This document shows positions 44,008 through 52,864 of a stretch of DNA of 64,000 nt, in pieces; the stretch's first letter is position 1; every line of letters begins with the position of its first letter. The stretch spans positions 1 through 64,000 of the forward strand of contig CAWFOP010000009.1 of the NCBI GenBank assembly GCA_963817465.1, in the 5' to 3' direction. The stretch is from CAMPKL01 sp963817465. Lineage in GTDB: Bacteria > Acidobacteriota > Terriglobia > Bryobacterales > UBA6623. The translations under genes were made by a program, and so were the position numbers. Under the pieces are notes generated by a model that saw nothing but the letters and a program-made list of their open reading frames with translations, made no database searches and was not told the origin of the DNA.

Positions 44008-45302
44008 TGCTCCACGCCGGTCGGCGAGCTGAGGCGGCCGTTCACGCTGATCTCACAAGGCAGGTGGACGTAGCCGTAGATCGGTTTGCCGCGGTGCGCC
44101 ATCTCGAGCGCCAAGGCGTTGTCGATCCAATCGCACATCTCGTAATGCAGATGGTCGCCCTCGGCGACGGCGGGGGAAAACGAGAAGTGTCCGGGATAGA
44201 GCTCGGGGACGTCAAGGCGAAAGTCGACCGTGGCGACGTCGCCCGCCTGCATCGGCGGCAGCGCGATGCCTTCGCGGGCGGTGTTGGTGCCGGCGAAATC
44301 GATGCCCAGGTGGTTGCGCAGCATGAAGCCGACGTTGGGTGACCCGAGAGCTTGTTTCGCCCGGAAGCTGATCCGCAGGGTAAGCTGCTGCGCCGGTTCC
44401 AACATCGCGGCGGGCTTGCCTTCGCCGTCGAGCGCGGCGACGCCGATGATTTCGGCCGCGCCGCTGCCGTGACGGTGATCGATGTTGGGGATGGTCTCGA
44501 CGATTTCGGGCGCTACGGTCCGCTCACGGAGTTCGGACGTCGGCTCTTGCGCCCGCGCACGGTAGCCCGCGTCCTTCTCGTTCATCCTGGCCAGGTAATG
44601 ACGGATGACGGCGTCGGGCTTGCCGCGTTCGACGACGCGGCCTTTCTCGAGCCACAGGCAGTCGGTGCCGATGGCCTTGATGTCGGCGGCGGAATGCGAG
44701 ACGAACAAGATCGTCACGCCGCGCTTGCGCAGCTCATGCACCTTGCGCATGCAGCGCTGGCGGAAGTAGACGTCGCCGACCGACAGAGCTTCGTCGACAA
44801 GCAGCACCTCGGGCTCGACGTTGATGGCGACGGCGAAGGCCAGGCGGACGAGCATGCCCGAGGAGTAGGTCTTGACGGGCTGGTCGATGAAGTCGCCGAT
44901 CTCGGCGAAACGCTGAATTTCGCCGTACCGATCGCGAATCTCCTTCGTTGAAAGCCCTTGCACCGTGCCGGCGAGGAAGACGTTGTCGCGGCCCGAGAAC
45001 TCGGGATTGAAGCCCGCGCCGAGCTCGAGCAGCGCCGAGACGCGTCCGTTGACCTCGACTTCGCCGCGGCTGGGCGGAAAGATACCGGCGGCGAGTTGCA
45101 GCGTGGTGCTCTTGCCCGAGCCGTTTTCGCCGATGACGCAAAAGACCGCCCCGGGCTCGACCTCGAAGCTGGCGTCGCGCAAAGCCCAGTAGTCTTCGTG
45201 GCGCTTGAGCCGGTTGAAGGTGACGAGCTCAGTCAGCCGGTGGGCCGGCTTCTTGTAGATCGGGTAGCTCTTGGAGACGGAGCGAAAGACGACCGGGTTC
45301 AA
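44004..45302 (-). CDS. polysaccharide-export ABC transporter ATPase (Wzt/TagH type) with C-terminal sugar-binding domain
   Basis: 432 residues from a TTG with GGAGG ten bases upstream. Walker A GENGSGKSTTLQLA, signature YSSGMLVRLAFAVA and Walker B EVLLVDEALSVGD are complete. After residue about 250 comes a Wzt-C-like beta-sandwich (NVGFMLRNHLGIDFAGTNTA), which in O-antigen exporters recognises the glycan end. The partner permease, normally just upstream, is not present; only a short permease-like tail is found at 45556-45699 on the opposite strand. Confidence 0.88.
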   Translation of the reverse strand: MNPVVFRSVSKSYPIYKKPAHRLTELVTFNRLKRHEDYWALRDASFEVEPGAVFCVIGENGSGKSTTLQLAAGIFPPSRGEVEVNGRVSALLELGAGFNPEFSGRDNVFLAGTVQGLSTKEIRDRYGEIQRFAEIGDFIDQPVKTYSSGMLVRLAFAVAINVEPEVLLVDEALSVGDVYFRQRCMRKVHELRKRGVTILFVSHSAADIKAIGTDCLWLEKGRVVERGKPDAVIRHYLARMNEKDAGYRARAQEPTSELRERTVAPEIVETIPNIDHRHGSGAAEIIGVAALDGEGKPAAMLEPAQQLTLRISFRAKQALGSPNVGFMLRNHLGIDFAGTNTAREGIALPPMQAGDVATVDFRLDVPELYPGHFSFSPAVAEGDHLHYEMCDWIDNALALEMAHRGKPIYGYVHLPCEISVNGRLSSPTGVEQ

Positions 45303-45309
45303 GGCAGCG

Positions 45310-45378
45310 AAACCTCCGGCCGTCGGGATACGCGGTGTGCAGGTACTCCTCTAAGGAGACATGGACCGTTGCGGCCAT
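45310..45378 (-). pseudogene. Uma2 (DUF820) nuclease remnant, N-terminus only
   Basis: An ATG at 45378 encodes AATVHVSLEEYLHTAYPDGR. The part VSLEEYL-T-Y-PD is the conserved start of Uma2-type restriction-endonuclease-fold proteins. The rest is absent: the frame then runs into the ABC ATPase start. It is a scar of a lost gene, about 23 codons long. Confidence 0.5.
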
Positions 45379-45555
45379 TTGCCTATGAGGGTAACACCGC
45401 GCACCCGCAATCAGGCCGACATCGCGCCGCCTGACTTCCCGTGCACTCGGACGGTTGATCGAAGTCTTCGAGCTTCGCAAGCAGCTCGACCATCTGACCG
45501 CCGTCGACGGGCCACGACGTCGTCCGCGATCGGCAAGCTCTCGCCGAACCGTTAG

Positions 45556-45699
45556 GCGCTGAAAGTCTTCAAGTCTCTGCTCGGGGGCGAAGCCGCGTGG
45601 CCGCATGTTTTGGAGGGCTTCGCGGCGACGCTCGCCGTGGGGGCGATTTTGTTCGCCGCCGCGCCGCGCAGCTTGCGGGTTCGCTTCGTCGGACGCTGA
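45556..45699 (+). pseudogene. possible ABC-2 permease C-terminal remnant
   Basis: A 47-codon frame directly after a TAG encodes ALKVFKSLLGGEAAWPHVLE then FAATLAVGAILFAAAPRSLR and VRFVGR. One hydrophobic helix plus a basic end resembles the tail of ABC-2 type permeases. There is no start or upstream part. It lies in the otherwise gene-free stretch 45303-45774 with the Uma2 scar; nothing else is seen there. Confidence 0.3.
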
Positions 45700-45774
45700 C
45701 CGCTCCGCGCCGCCGCTATAATGGCTGGATTCCCGGATACAATCCGCAATAGACAGACAGGAGGAACTCGCTCG

Positions 45775-46188
45775 ATGAAAAGGCTATTTGGCGTGCTGGC
45801 GGTCGTGTTGACGTTGACCGCGCTGGGCTTTGCCGCCGACTTTGAATACCAGAAGAAGGCGTCGACCCACGATTTGATGTGGGGCGTGGTGAAGCCGAGC
45901 ATGGACGGCCTGGCCGCCATGAACAAAGCCGGCGGCCCGCAAAACGACGCCGATTGGAAGCACGCCCGCGCCTGGGCGTCGGTGCTCGCCGAGTCGGGCG
46001 AGTTGTTGCAGATGGACGGCCGCGTCAAGGACGACGTCTGGACGGACGGCGCCCAACAGGTCGTGACCGGCGGGGAAGCCGCCATGCAGGCTTCGATGGG
46101 CAAGGACTCCGAAGCCCTGAAGGCGAGCATGGGGCAGATCGGCGGCGGCTGCCGCACCTGCCACCAGGCTCACCGCAAGATGCACTAA
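45775..46188 (+). CDS. cytochrome c'-like exported protein
   Basis: 137 residues from the ATG at 45775 (GGAGGA lies 8-13 bases before it). Signal peptide: KRLFGVLAVVLTLTALGFAA. The mature part is a four-helix type with one heme site near the C-terminus, GGGCRTCHQAHRKMH, as in cytochrome c' and c-556. It may carry electrons or bind small gases in the periplasm. A strong terminator follows. Confidence 0.85.
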   Translation: MKRLFGVLAVVLTLTALGFAADFEYQKKASTHDLMWGVVKPSMDGLAAMNKAGGPQNDADWKHARAWASVLAESGELLQMDGRVKDDVWTDGAQQVVTGGEAAMQASMGKDSEALKASMGQIGGGCRTCHQAHRKMH

Positions 46189-46206
46189 GAGCGCGAAAGG
46201 CAAGCC

Positions 46207-46243
46207 AAAGGCCCGGCGGAGTCGCCCTTCGCCGGGCCTTTTT
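46207..46243. terminator. bidirectional intrinsic terminator
   Basis: AAAGGCCCGGCG (46207-46218), an 11-base loop, CGCCGGGCCTTT (46230-46241), then a T-run. The A-run on the other side makes it usable for both the cytochrome gene and the convergent ferredoxin gene. Confidence 0.92.
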
Positions 46244-46269
46244 ATGTTCAAGTTGGAGGCTTCGTGCGC

Positions 46270-46530
46270 CTAGCCTCGGAAGTAGGCGGCGTTCTTTTCC
46301 GTGAACTCGGTCCATTTCTCCGGCAGATCCTCTTCCGCGAAAATCGCGGACACGGGACACACCGGCACGCAGGCTCCGCAGTCGATGCATTCGTCCGGGT
46401 CGATATACAGCATCTCGGCGTTTTCGAAGTCGTCTTCGTCTGTTTTGGGGTGGATGCAGTCAACCGGACAGGCGTCGACACAGGCGCTGTCTTTGGTGCC
46501 GATGCAGGGTTCCGCGATGATGTAGGCCAT
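46270..46530 (-). CDS. 7Fe-type ferredoxin (3Fe-4S/4Fe-4S)
   Basis: 86 residues from the ATG at 46530, preceded by AGGAGGACC. Cluster 1 ligands: EPCIGTKDSACVDACPVDCI (C-x7-C-x3-C). Cluster 2: ECIDCGACVPVCPVSAIF (C-x2-C-x2-C-x3-CP). The absence of a second cysteine in the first C-x2 position matches the FdxA-like 7Fe group of Mycobacterium and Thermus. Low-potential electron carrier in the cytoplasm; partners not in the window. Confidence 0.9.
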   Translation of the reverse strand: MAYIIAEPCIGTKDSACVDACPVDCIHPKTDEDDFENAEMLYIDPDECIDCGACVPVCPVSAIFAEEDLPEKWTEFTEKNAAYFRG

Positions 46531-46665
46531 GGTTGGCGGGGTCCTCCTATGTGCTGAGGGTAGCAAGCCGGGATCGGCCGCGAGCGCCTTGCCCGTAAGG
46601 GTGTGGATTATACCAATGTGGAACCGGGCGGTCTAGCCCGCGTCGAACGCTTGGAGCGTCCTAAG

Positions 46666-47003
46666 ATGATGCCTGTGATGACTCGACTGCCGGCGGTGTT
46701 CGCTCTTCTGGGATCGTTGCTGACGGCGTCCGCCCAGCTGCCGCCGCCTCCGGCTCGCCGCGATCAACAGCAGCGCGAGGATCGCTTGCCCAACGGCAAA
46801 TCTCGCAACCTTGGCATTGTTGAAGGCCGACCACAAGAAGTCGCTCGAGGATGTGCGCGAAATCATCCGGATCGCGCAGGATCTCGAGAAGGAGCTCACC
46901 GCGCAGACCGAGTACGTGCTGAGCCTTGATTCGATCGAAAAGGCGGGCAAGCATCGAGGATCTGTCAAAGGGCCTGCAGAAGCGGCTCAAGCGCGTCCAC
47001 TAG
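46666..47003 (+). pseudogene. small exported helical protein, broken by two frameshifts
   Basis: Starts with a signal peptide (TRLPAVFALLGSLLTASAQL) and a proline/basic region (PPPPARRDQQQREDRLPNG). The frame breaks near 46811 (CCTT where CCT fits), then continues ALLKADHKKSLEDVREIIRI and AQDLEKELTAQTEYVLSLDS. It breaks again near 46951 (one extra C), ending IEDLSKGLQKRLKRVH with the TAG at 47001. About 111 residues. Similar small exported coiled-coil proteins are frequent in Acidobacteriota; function unknown. It sits just upstream of rplU. Confidence 0.6.
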
Positions 47004-47099
47004 ACGAGAGACACATCGCCCGCCTTGACGTGGGTGGGTCTCTCGCCTATTCTGGAATTTGTGCGTCTGCGTCCGTCAGGCGCAGGGAGAATCTCGGTC

Positions 47100-47411
47100 A
47101 TGTATGCGATTGTGCAGACCGGGGGCAAGCAATACGTCGCTTCCCCTGGAGAGGTGATTCGCGTCGAGACGCTGCAGGGCAAACCCGGCGACGCGGTCGA
47201 ATTCGACAACGTCGTCACGGTGTCCAACGACGACGGCAGCGTCGCGGCCGGTGCGGAGTTGAGCGGCGCCAAGGTCAAGGGCGTGATCGAAAGACACGGC
47301 CGGGGCAAGAAGGTGATCGTGTTCAAGTTCAAGCGGCGCAAGATGTATCGCAACCGCAACGGTCACCGGCAGAACTTCACCGACGTCAAGATCGAGGAAG
47401 TCGCCCTCTAG
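47100..47411 (+). CDS. rplU: 50S ribosomal protein L21
   Basis: 103 residues, the standard size. The start YAIVQTGGKQYVASPGEVIR and the end RNRNGHRQNFTDVKIEEVAL are diagnostic. First gene of the conserved rplU-rpmA-obgE-nadD order. A strong terminator follows rpmA, so rplU-rpmA form their own unit. Confidence 0.97.
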   Translation: MYAIVQTGGKQYVASPGEVIRVETLQGKPGDAVEFDNVVTVSNDDGSVAAGAELSGAKVKGVIERHGRGKKVIVFKFKRRKMYRNRNGHRQNFTDVKIEEVAL

Positions 47412-47423
47412 GAGCGCCGCTAT

Positions 47424-47699
47424 ATGGCACACAAGAAAGGACAAGGCACCTCCCGAAACGGTCGCGACTCGCAAGCGCAGCGACTCGGCGTCAAGCGCTT
47501 CGGCGGTCAGGAAGTCCACGGCGGCACGATTCTGGTGCGGCAACGCGGCACGCCCATCAAGCCGGGCAAGAACGTCGGCCGCGGCAAGGACGACACCCTG
47601 TTCGCCAAGATCGACGGCATCGTCGAGTTCCAGCGCAAAGGTCAAGCGGGACGCTTCGTGCACGTACTGCCGGTCGAGGCCGAGGGACAGACCGCCTAA
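47424..47699 (+). CDS. rpmA: 50S ribosomal protein L27
   Basis: 91 residues. AHKKGQGTSRNGRDSQAQRL and GVKRFGGQEVHGGTILVRQR are typical L27; there is no N-terminal cleavage extension of the Firmicutes kind. It sits near the peptidyl-transferase centre. 12 bases after rplU. Confidence 0.97.
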   Translation: MAHKKGQGTSRNGRDSQAQRLGVKRFGGQEVHGGTILVRQRGTPIKPGKNVGRGKDDTLFAKIDGIVEFQRKGQAGRFVHVLPVEAEGQTA

Positions 47700-47724
47700 A
47701 GACTCGCTGGCTTGAAGGAAAATC

Positions 47725-47759
47725 AAAGGCGGAGCCGGCGATGACGCGGCTCCGCCTTT
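47725..47759 (+). terminator. intrinsic terminator after rpmA
   Basis: AAAGGCGGAGCCG (47725-47737), a 9-base loop, CGGCTCCGCCTTT (47747-47759), followed by GTCGTTTT. Perfect 13-base stem. Confidence 0.88.
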
Positions 47760-47793
47760 GTCGTTTTCAAGCTGCGGGACGCATCTACCAGCC

Positions 47794-48828
47794 ATGTTCA
47801 TCGATGAAGTAACGATTCGAGTCAAGGCAGGCGACGGCGGCTCGGGCTGCGTGGCGTTTCGGCGGGAGAAGTACGTCCCCCGCGGCGGCCCTGCCGGCGG
47901 CGACGGCGGCCACGGCGGCGATGTCGTGCTGCGCTCGGACCCGAATCGCAGCACGCTACTCGACTTCCGCTATTCGCCCGAGCACAAGGCCGACAACGGA
48001 CAGCCCGGCGAGGGGTCGAATCGCACCGGAAAAAGCGCCGACCCGCTCGTGTTGCCTGTGCCGCCCGGCGTGGTGGTCTACGACGCCGCCAGCGGCGAAA
48101 AGCTCTTCGATTTCGATGCGCCCGATATAACGTGGACGGCCGCCCATGCGGGAAAAGGCGGGCGAGGCAATGCGCGCTTCGCCACTTCGACGAACCAGGC
48201 CCCGCGGCAGTACGAACCGGGAGAACCGGGCGAAGACGCGTACCTGCGCCTGGAGCTCAAGGTGCTGGCCGACGTGGGACTGGTCGGCTTCCCGAACGCG
48301 GGCAAGTCGACGCTGATTTCGCTCCTTTCGGCGGCCCGGCCCAAGGTGGCGGGTTATCCTTTCACGACGCTCGAGCCTCACCTGGGAGTCGTCAAGGCCG
48401 GGGAGTACGAGACTTTCGTGATGGCGGACATCCCAGGTCTGATCGAGGGCGCGCACGAGGGTCATGGCCTGGGCATCCAGTTCTTGCGGCACATCGAGCG
48501 CACGTCGCTGCTGCTCAACATGATCGACGTGAGCGAGTTCAGCGGACGTGACCCGATCGAGGACCACCGTGTGATTCTGGACGAGCTGCGGGGCTACTCC
48601 GAAGCGTTGGCGCGCAAGCCGATGTTCGTCGCGGCCAACAAGGTCGACGCCTGCCAGGAGCCGCAACGCATCGAGTCGCTTGAAGCCTTCTGCTCGCGGG
48701 AAGGCCTGCCGTTTTTTCGCATCTCAGCGGCCACGGGAGAGGGCGTGGACAAACTGCGCCGAGCGTTGGCGAATGAGGTGAGGGAACTTCGGAAACAGGC
48801 GGCCAAGGGCGAGGACGACCGGGAATAG
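47794..48828 (+). CDS. obgE: Obg family GTPase, ribosome assembly
   Basis: 344 residues from the ATG at 47794. The glycine-rich Obg fold (FIDEVTIRVKAGDGGSGCVA; GGPAGGDGGHGGDVV) precedes the GTPase domain with G1 GFPNAGKSTLISLL, G3 VMADIPGLIEGAHEG and G4 VAANKVDA. No C-terminal OCT domain. Acts in 50S assembly and stress control; next to L21/L27 and nadD in the usual order. Confidence 0.96.
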   Translation: MFIDEVTIRVKAGDGGSGCVAFRREKYVPRGGPAGGDGGHGGDVVLRSDPNRSTLLDFRYSPEHKADNGQPGEGSNRTGKSADPLVLPVPPGVVVYDAASGEKLFDFDAPDITWTAAHAGKGGRGNARFATSTNQAPRQYEPGEPGEDAYLRLELKVLADVGLVGFPNAGKSTLISLLSAARPKVAGYPFTTLEPHLGVVKAGEYETFVMADIPGLIEGAHEGHGLGIQFLRHIERTSLLLNMIDVSEFSGRDPIEDHRVILDELRGYSEALARKPMFVAANKVDACQEPQRIESLEAFCSREGLPFFRISAATGEGVDKLRRALANEVRELRKQAAKGEDDRE

Positions 48829-48841
48829 GGACAAGCGGCGA

Positions 48842-49501
48842 ATGAGGATCGCGCTCTTCGGCGGCACATTCGACCCCGTGCACAGCGGGCACATGGAGAT
48901 CGCTCGCGCCGCCGCCGACCGTTGCCGTCTCGACCGCATCCTTTTCGTGCCGTCGGGGCGCCCGCCGCACAAGGACGCCGGCAAGCAAGCCCCCTATCAA
49001 GACCGTCTGCGGATGGTCGAGATCGCTTGTGCGGCCGATCCGCGCTTTGAAGCGTCTCGGCTGGAGGACCCCGATGCGCTGGGCGCCGGCAAGACGTATT
49101 CGGTCGATACGATCGAGCGCGTCCTCCAAACGCTCGAGGCGAGCGACCAACTCTTCTTTTTGATGGGCGAAGACGCTTTCCGCGAGCTGGACATCTGGCA
49201 TCGGCTCGACGATGTCGTGCGGCTCGTGGAGTTCATTGTCGTCACACGACCCGGCGAAGGGGAAACTCCGTCCCCAATCGCCGGCGTCAGGGCGCACTGG
49301 GTCCGCGGCGTGCGGAACTCGCTGTCGGCGACTGAGATTCGGGGCCGCCTGGCGGACGGCGAGGAGTTGGGCCAGGTGTTGCCCGCGGGCGTCGGAGCGT
49401 ACATCCGCGAGCATGGACTTTACCGCTCGATCGACGACGCGTCGAAGACCAACGAAAGCCCTCGTTCGAGGTCAGCCAAGCGGAGCCGCTGCGTCGAATG
49501 A
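48842..49501 (+). CDS. nadD: nicotinate-nucleotide adenylyltransferase
   Basis: 219 residues. ATP motif RIALFGGTFDPVHSGHMEIA (HxGH) and the second site RNSLSATEIRGRLADG (the SxTxxR motif). It makes nicotinate adenine dinucleotide in NAD synthesis. 13 bases after obgE. The tail (about 20 residues, basic and serine-rich) is longer than usual. Confidence 0.95.
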   Translation: MRIALFGGTFDPVHSGHMEIARAAADRCRLDRILFVPSGRPPHKDAGKQAPYQDRLRMVEIACAADPRFEASRLEDPDALGAGKTYSVDTIERVLQTLEASDQLFFLMGEDAFRELDIWHRLDDVVRLVEFIVVTRPGEGETPSPIAGVRAHWVRGVRNSLSATEIRGRLADGEELGQVLPAGVGAYIREHGLYRSIDDASKTNESPRSRSAKRSRCVE

Positions 49502-49505
49502 AACA

Positions 49506-49537
49506 AAGGCGCCGTGCAGGGATTGCGACGGCGCCTT
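49506..49537. terminator. intrinsic terminator after nadD
   Basis: AAGGCGCCGT (49506-49515), a 12-base loop and ACGGCGCCTT (49528-49537): perfect 10-base arms four bases after the nadD stop. The T-run is short, so efficiency may be moderate. Confidence 0.75.
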
Positions 49538-49665
49538 CAAACAGCTTCTTCCGGCCCGAGACGCGATCCCGGGCCTCGGTCGTTTGCCCCACCGCCAATT
49601 GTGGGGCGGACGGCGGCAGGACGAGGGCGGCTTGGGGGGAATCCCGACCAGCCGCCCGCAAGCCG

Positions 49666-51051
49666 CTACGCGTTGTGGCTGCCGCCGCTGATCACGTAGT
49701 CCGGATAGCAGACGTTGCCGTGCTCGCTCAGGTCGAGACCCATGATCTCTTCTTCTTCGCTGACGCGGATTCCCGAGATCATGTCGAGGATCTTGAACAG
49801 CGCGAAGGTGATCGTGAACGTCCACGCAAAGGCGGTGAAGATGCCGACGAGTTGGACCCAGACTTGGCCCATCATGTCGTACTCGGCGCCGGTGAACAGG
49901 TTCTCGTGGAACAGCGCGGCGCACAGGGTGCCCCAGGCGCCGCAAACGCCGTGCACCGAAATGGCTCCGACCGGGTCGTCGATCTTGAGCCCATCGAAGA
50001 ACAGTACAGCGAAGACGACGATGATGCCCGCGGTGAGTCCGATCAAGATGGAGCCGAGCGGCGTCGTGGTGGCGCAGGGCGCCGTGATGGCGACAAGTCC
50101 GGCCAACACGCCGTTGAGCGTCATGCCCACGTCCGGCTTCTTGAACTTGATCCAAGAGGTCAACATGGCGGTGATCGCGCCCGTGCAGCCCGCCAGGAAG
50201 GTATTCATCGCGATGCGTGCGATGGCGCCGTCGGCGGCGGTTTCCGATCCGGCGTTAAATCCAAACCATCCGAAGAACAGGATGAACACACCCAGCGTGG
50301 CCATCGACATGCTGTGTCCGGGGATCGCCTTCGGCTTGCCGTCCTTGCCGAACTTTCCGATGCGCGGCCCGACGCATATGGCGCCGGCCAGCGCGGCCCA
50401 ACCTCCTACCGAGTGCACGACCGTCGAGCCGGCGAAGTCGATGAAGCCCATGTTAGCGAGCCAGGCGGTGGTGTTGTCGCTAACCAACAGGTTGCCCCAG
50501 GCCCAGTGGCCGAAGACCGGGTAGATCAGAGTCGAGACGGCGATCGAATAGATGAGATAGGCGCTGAACTTGGTCCGTTCCGCCATAGCGCCCGACACGA
50601 TCGTCGCGGCGGTCGCGGCGAAGACGACTTGGAACAGCCAGAACGTGTACATCCAATTGCCGTCGGCCGTGGCGTTGTCGGGCGAAATCATGAAATGGTC
50701 GCCGCCTACGTACAAGGCCGTGCCAACTCCAAACATCAAGCCGAATCCGACGAACCAGTACGAGAGCGCGCCGATGCACAGGTCGAGCAGGTTCTTCATC
50801 ATGATATGGGCGCAGTTTTTCGCCCGCGTCATGCCCCCCTCGACGAAAGCGAAACCCGCCTGCATGAGGAACACCAAGAACGCGGAAATCAGCGTCCACA
50901 CGATGTCGGCGTGGGTTTGGACGGTCGCCGCCGTCACCTCGTCGTCTTGGGCGATTGCCGCCGTCGCGGCGCCCAAAAACAAAATCGCCGCGTAAGGACG
51001 GCTTCCCCTAGCCACCCTTCGGACGACGTCTGTGAGTCTCGATCTACTCAT
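49666..51051 (-). CDS. amtB: ammonium transporter (Amt family)
   Basis: 461 residues from the ATG at 51051 (GTG at 51054 is the alternative; GGAG stands before both). A signal-like first helix (YAAILFLGAATAAIAQ) is followed by about eleven membrane segments. Conserved features: VFLMQAGFAFVEGGMTRAKN, IDFAGSTVVHSVGGWAALAG (first pore His), HGVCGAWGTL (second pore His). Takes up ammonium/ammonia. A PII gene (glnB/glnK), often the next gene, is not present, so regulation would be in trans. Confidence 0.94.
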   Translation of the reverse strand: MSRSRLTDVVRRVARGSRPYAAILFLGAATAAIAQDDEVTAATVQTHADIVWTLISAFLVFLMQAGFAFVEGGMTRAKNCAHIMMKNLLDLCIGALSYWFVGFGLMFGVGTALYVGGDHFMISPDNATADGNWMYTFWLFQVVFAATAATIVSGAMAERTKFSAYLIYSIAVSTLIYPVFGHWAWGNLLVSDNTTAWLANMGFIDFAGSTVVHSVGGWAALAGAICVGPRIGKFGKDGKPKAIPGHSMSMATLGVFILFFGWFGFNAGSETAADGAIARIAMNTFLAGCTGAITAMLTSWIKFKKPDVGMTLNGVLAGLVAITAPCATTTPLGSILIGLTAGIIVVFAVLFFDGLKIDDPVGAISVHGVCGAWGTLCAALFHENLFTGAEYDMMGQVWVQLVGIFTAFAWTFTITFALFKILDMISGIRVSEEEEIMGLDLSEHGNVCYPDYVISGGSHNA

Positions 51052-51468
51052 CACGCACTCCTACGAAGTAATCAAAATTCGAAAACACTGCCCCTCGCCT
51101 CGGTCGCGCCGTTATCGCGCCGGTTTATCAGCGACAGATCTTTTTCGAGTGAAACCGGGCGACTTGGCCGACTGCGAGGACCGCGAATGTTCTAGACTAC
51201 CGGCCCTTCGCGCACCGTCTTTGGCGAATATCGCGAAGGTTGCGGCCCCAGCGGGCAAGACTCGACGTTGAGCCCCCGCTCGCTAACGAAACCCACTATA
51301 TCTACACGGTCTGGACAGCGGAAGCAGATAATTTCTATCCGCCCCATAAACAGGACTACTACGACGTGTTGCCGAATTTAGGGCTTGAGGTGTGCGGCGC
51401 CCCGACGGCGATTGCACGCGCTCGCGCGGCCTCGAATCGACCGGCGGCGCGGCGAAAAGCGACGCGGA
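51052..51468. other. gene-free stretch between amtB and the peroxidase
   Basis: No convincing gene. A plus-strand frame (51240-51662) contains a protein-like piece (NETHYIYTVWTAEADNFYPP, HKQDYYDVLPNLGLEV), but its start is unclear and its end overlaps the peroxidase gene on the other strand. It may be a gene remnant. The amtB promoter must lie at the left end, in the AT-richer block 51060-51090; no clear boxes were assigned. Confidence 0.35.
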
Positions 51469-52521
51469 CTAATGGCCCGCGGAGGTCATGCCTTGAGGCT
51501 CGGGCAGAGGAGTCCGGCTCGTTTGCGGCGGAAGAATCGGCAACTCGATCTGCGGCTGACGTCCGGTCAGGGTGCGCAAGAAGGCGACGATCGCGTCAAC
51601 ATCGTCGTCGCTTAGCGTCGCTCCAAGCTGGGACGAACCCATCACGGCCACAGCCAGCTTGAGATCCCAGACACGACCCGAGTGGAAGTACGGCGGGGTC
51701 AAGTCGATGTTGCGCAGCGACGGCGATTTGAACTTGTACTCGTCGCTCACCGTCTTGGTCACTTCAAAGCGGCCCTTGTCATTAGGCGGCAGGATTTCCG
51801 CCCCCGGCTTTTCGACGACTCCGAACGGGAAGTAGCCGGCGCCTCCGACATTGACGCCGTTGTGGCATGCGACGCACCCCTTGTCGAGGAACAGCGTCAG
51901 GCCCTGCTTCTCATGCGCGTTCAATGCGCTCTCGTCGCCGCGCAAGTACTGGTCGAACGGCGCGGACGGCGTCAGCAGCGTGCTCTCGAAAGCCTCGATC
52001 GCCGCCGCCATGTTGTCGTAATTCACCGCGTCACTGTCGCCGGGGAAGGCCGCCTCGAAGGCGTCCACATAACCTGGGATGCTCTTGAGCGTTTCAACCG
52101 TTCGCGAGGGCGTCGAATTCATCTCGACCGCGGCTTGAACCGGTCCTTTGGCCTGCTCTTGCAGATCCTTTGCGCGACCGTCCCAAAATTGCGCCATGTT
52201 GAAGACGGCGTTCAGCACGGTCGGGCTGTTCCGGGGTCCCTGCGCCCAACCGTGGCCGATCGCTGTCTCCATGAGATCCACTCCGCCGGTCGCGAGGTTG
52301 TGGCACGTATTGCAACTGATCAGCCAGCTCCTCGACAAGCGCGCGTCGAAGAACAGCATTTTGCCCAGCTCGACCTTTTCCGGCGTGATCGACCTGCCTT
52401 CGACCGTCGGTACGCTCGAGGGAATCGGTTCGAAGTTCTTCTTCGCTCGATCAAGCAGCTCGGACCCGAACAGGGCCGGAGTCAAGAGAAACACGAGTGC
52501 GGAGGAGAGGAATTTAGTCAT
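51469..52521 (-). CDS. di-heme cytochrome c peroxidase (CcpA/MauG family)
   Basis: 350 residues from the ATG at 52521, chosen for its signal peptide (TKFLSSALVFLLTPALFGS). Heme 1 is in LISCNTCHNLATGGVD and heme 2 in DKGCVACHNGVNVGGAG. The family sequence PTVLNAVFNMAQFWDGRAKD is complete, as are FKSPSLRNIDLTPPYFHSGR and the C-terminal DDVDAIVAFLRTLTG. It reduces hydrogen peroxide in the periplasm with electrons from small cytochromes. Confidence 0.93.
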   Translation of the reverse strand: MTKFLSSALVFLLTPALFGSELLDRAKKNFEPIPSSVPTVEGRSITPEKVELGKMLFFDARLSRSWLISCNTCHNLATGGVDLMETAIGHGWAQGPRNSPTVLNAVFNMAQFWDGRAKDLQEQAKGPVQAAVEMNSTPSRTVETLKSIPGYVDAFEAAFPGDSDAVNYDNMAAAIEAFESTLLTPSAPFDQYLRGDESALNAHEKQGLTLFLDKGCVACHNGVNVGGAGYFPFGVVEKPGAEILPPNDKGRFEVTKTVSDEYKFKSPSLRNIDLTPPYFHSGRVWDLKLAVAVMGSSQLGATLSDDDVDAIVAFLRTLTGRQPQIELPILPPQTSRTPLPEPQGMTSAGH

Positions 52522-52864
52522 CTTTTCGGTGGATCGGAGCCGCGGGTCGCGGTAGTGAATTCCTAAGGAATCATTATACTGACCGCACCGCGACATGAAG
52601 GCTTCAAGCATGTAACAGCACTAGGCAGTGGTGCAACCGTGTGTTATAGTTGGGGTGAAGGCGGTAGGCAATCCCCTCGGAGCATAAGCCATGCCCCAAC
52701 GCCCTCTAACAAGTCAAAGCGGCGCAGGCCGCGCACATCGACTCGCTCCAGTGATCGCGAGTCACTAATACCTTACAGATCAATAGTTTGGCCTAGATTC
52801 ATCGCCGATGGGCGTCGATGGAGAGCTGTTTTTCCAGACTGACGCACCCGGCAAGGGAGGACTC
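52522..52864. other. gene-free stretch upstream of the HAD phosphatase
   Basis: No gene is visible. The block 52620-52800 is AT-richer and holds one inverted repeat, GACTCGC (52740-52746) with GCGAGTC (52757-52763), around a 10-base loop. It presumably carries the divergent promoters for the peroxidase and the HAD gene. Confidence 0.4.

Noticed and set aside
49498..51195. 565-codon open frame on the plus strand
   Set aside because: It is the antisense shadow of amtB. Its product is a low-complexity His/Arg/Asp/Gly-rich sequence without domain features, as GC-rich codon patterns produce.
51240..51662. 140-codon plus-strand frame as a gene
   Set aside because: Only the first third looks protein-like, the start is uncertain and the last half overlaps the peroxidase gene; kept only as a note on the gap.
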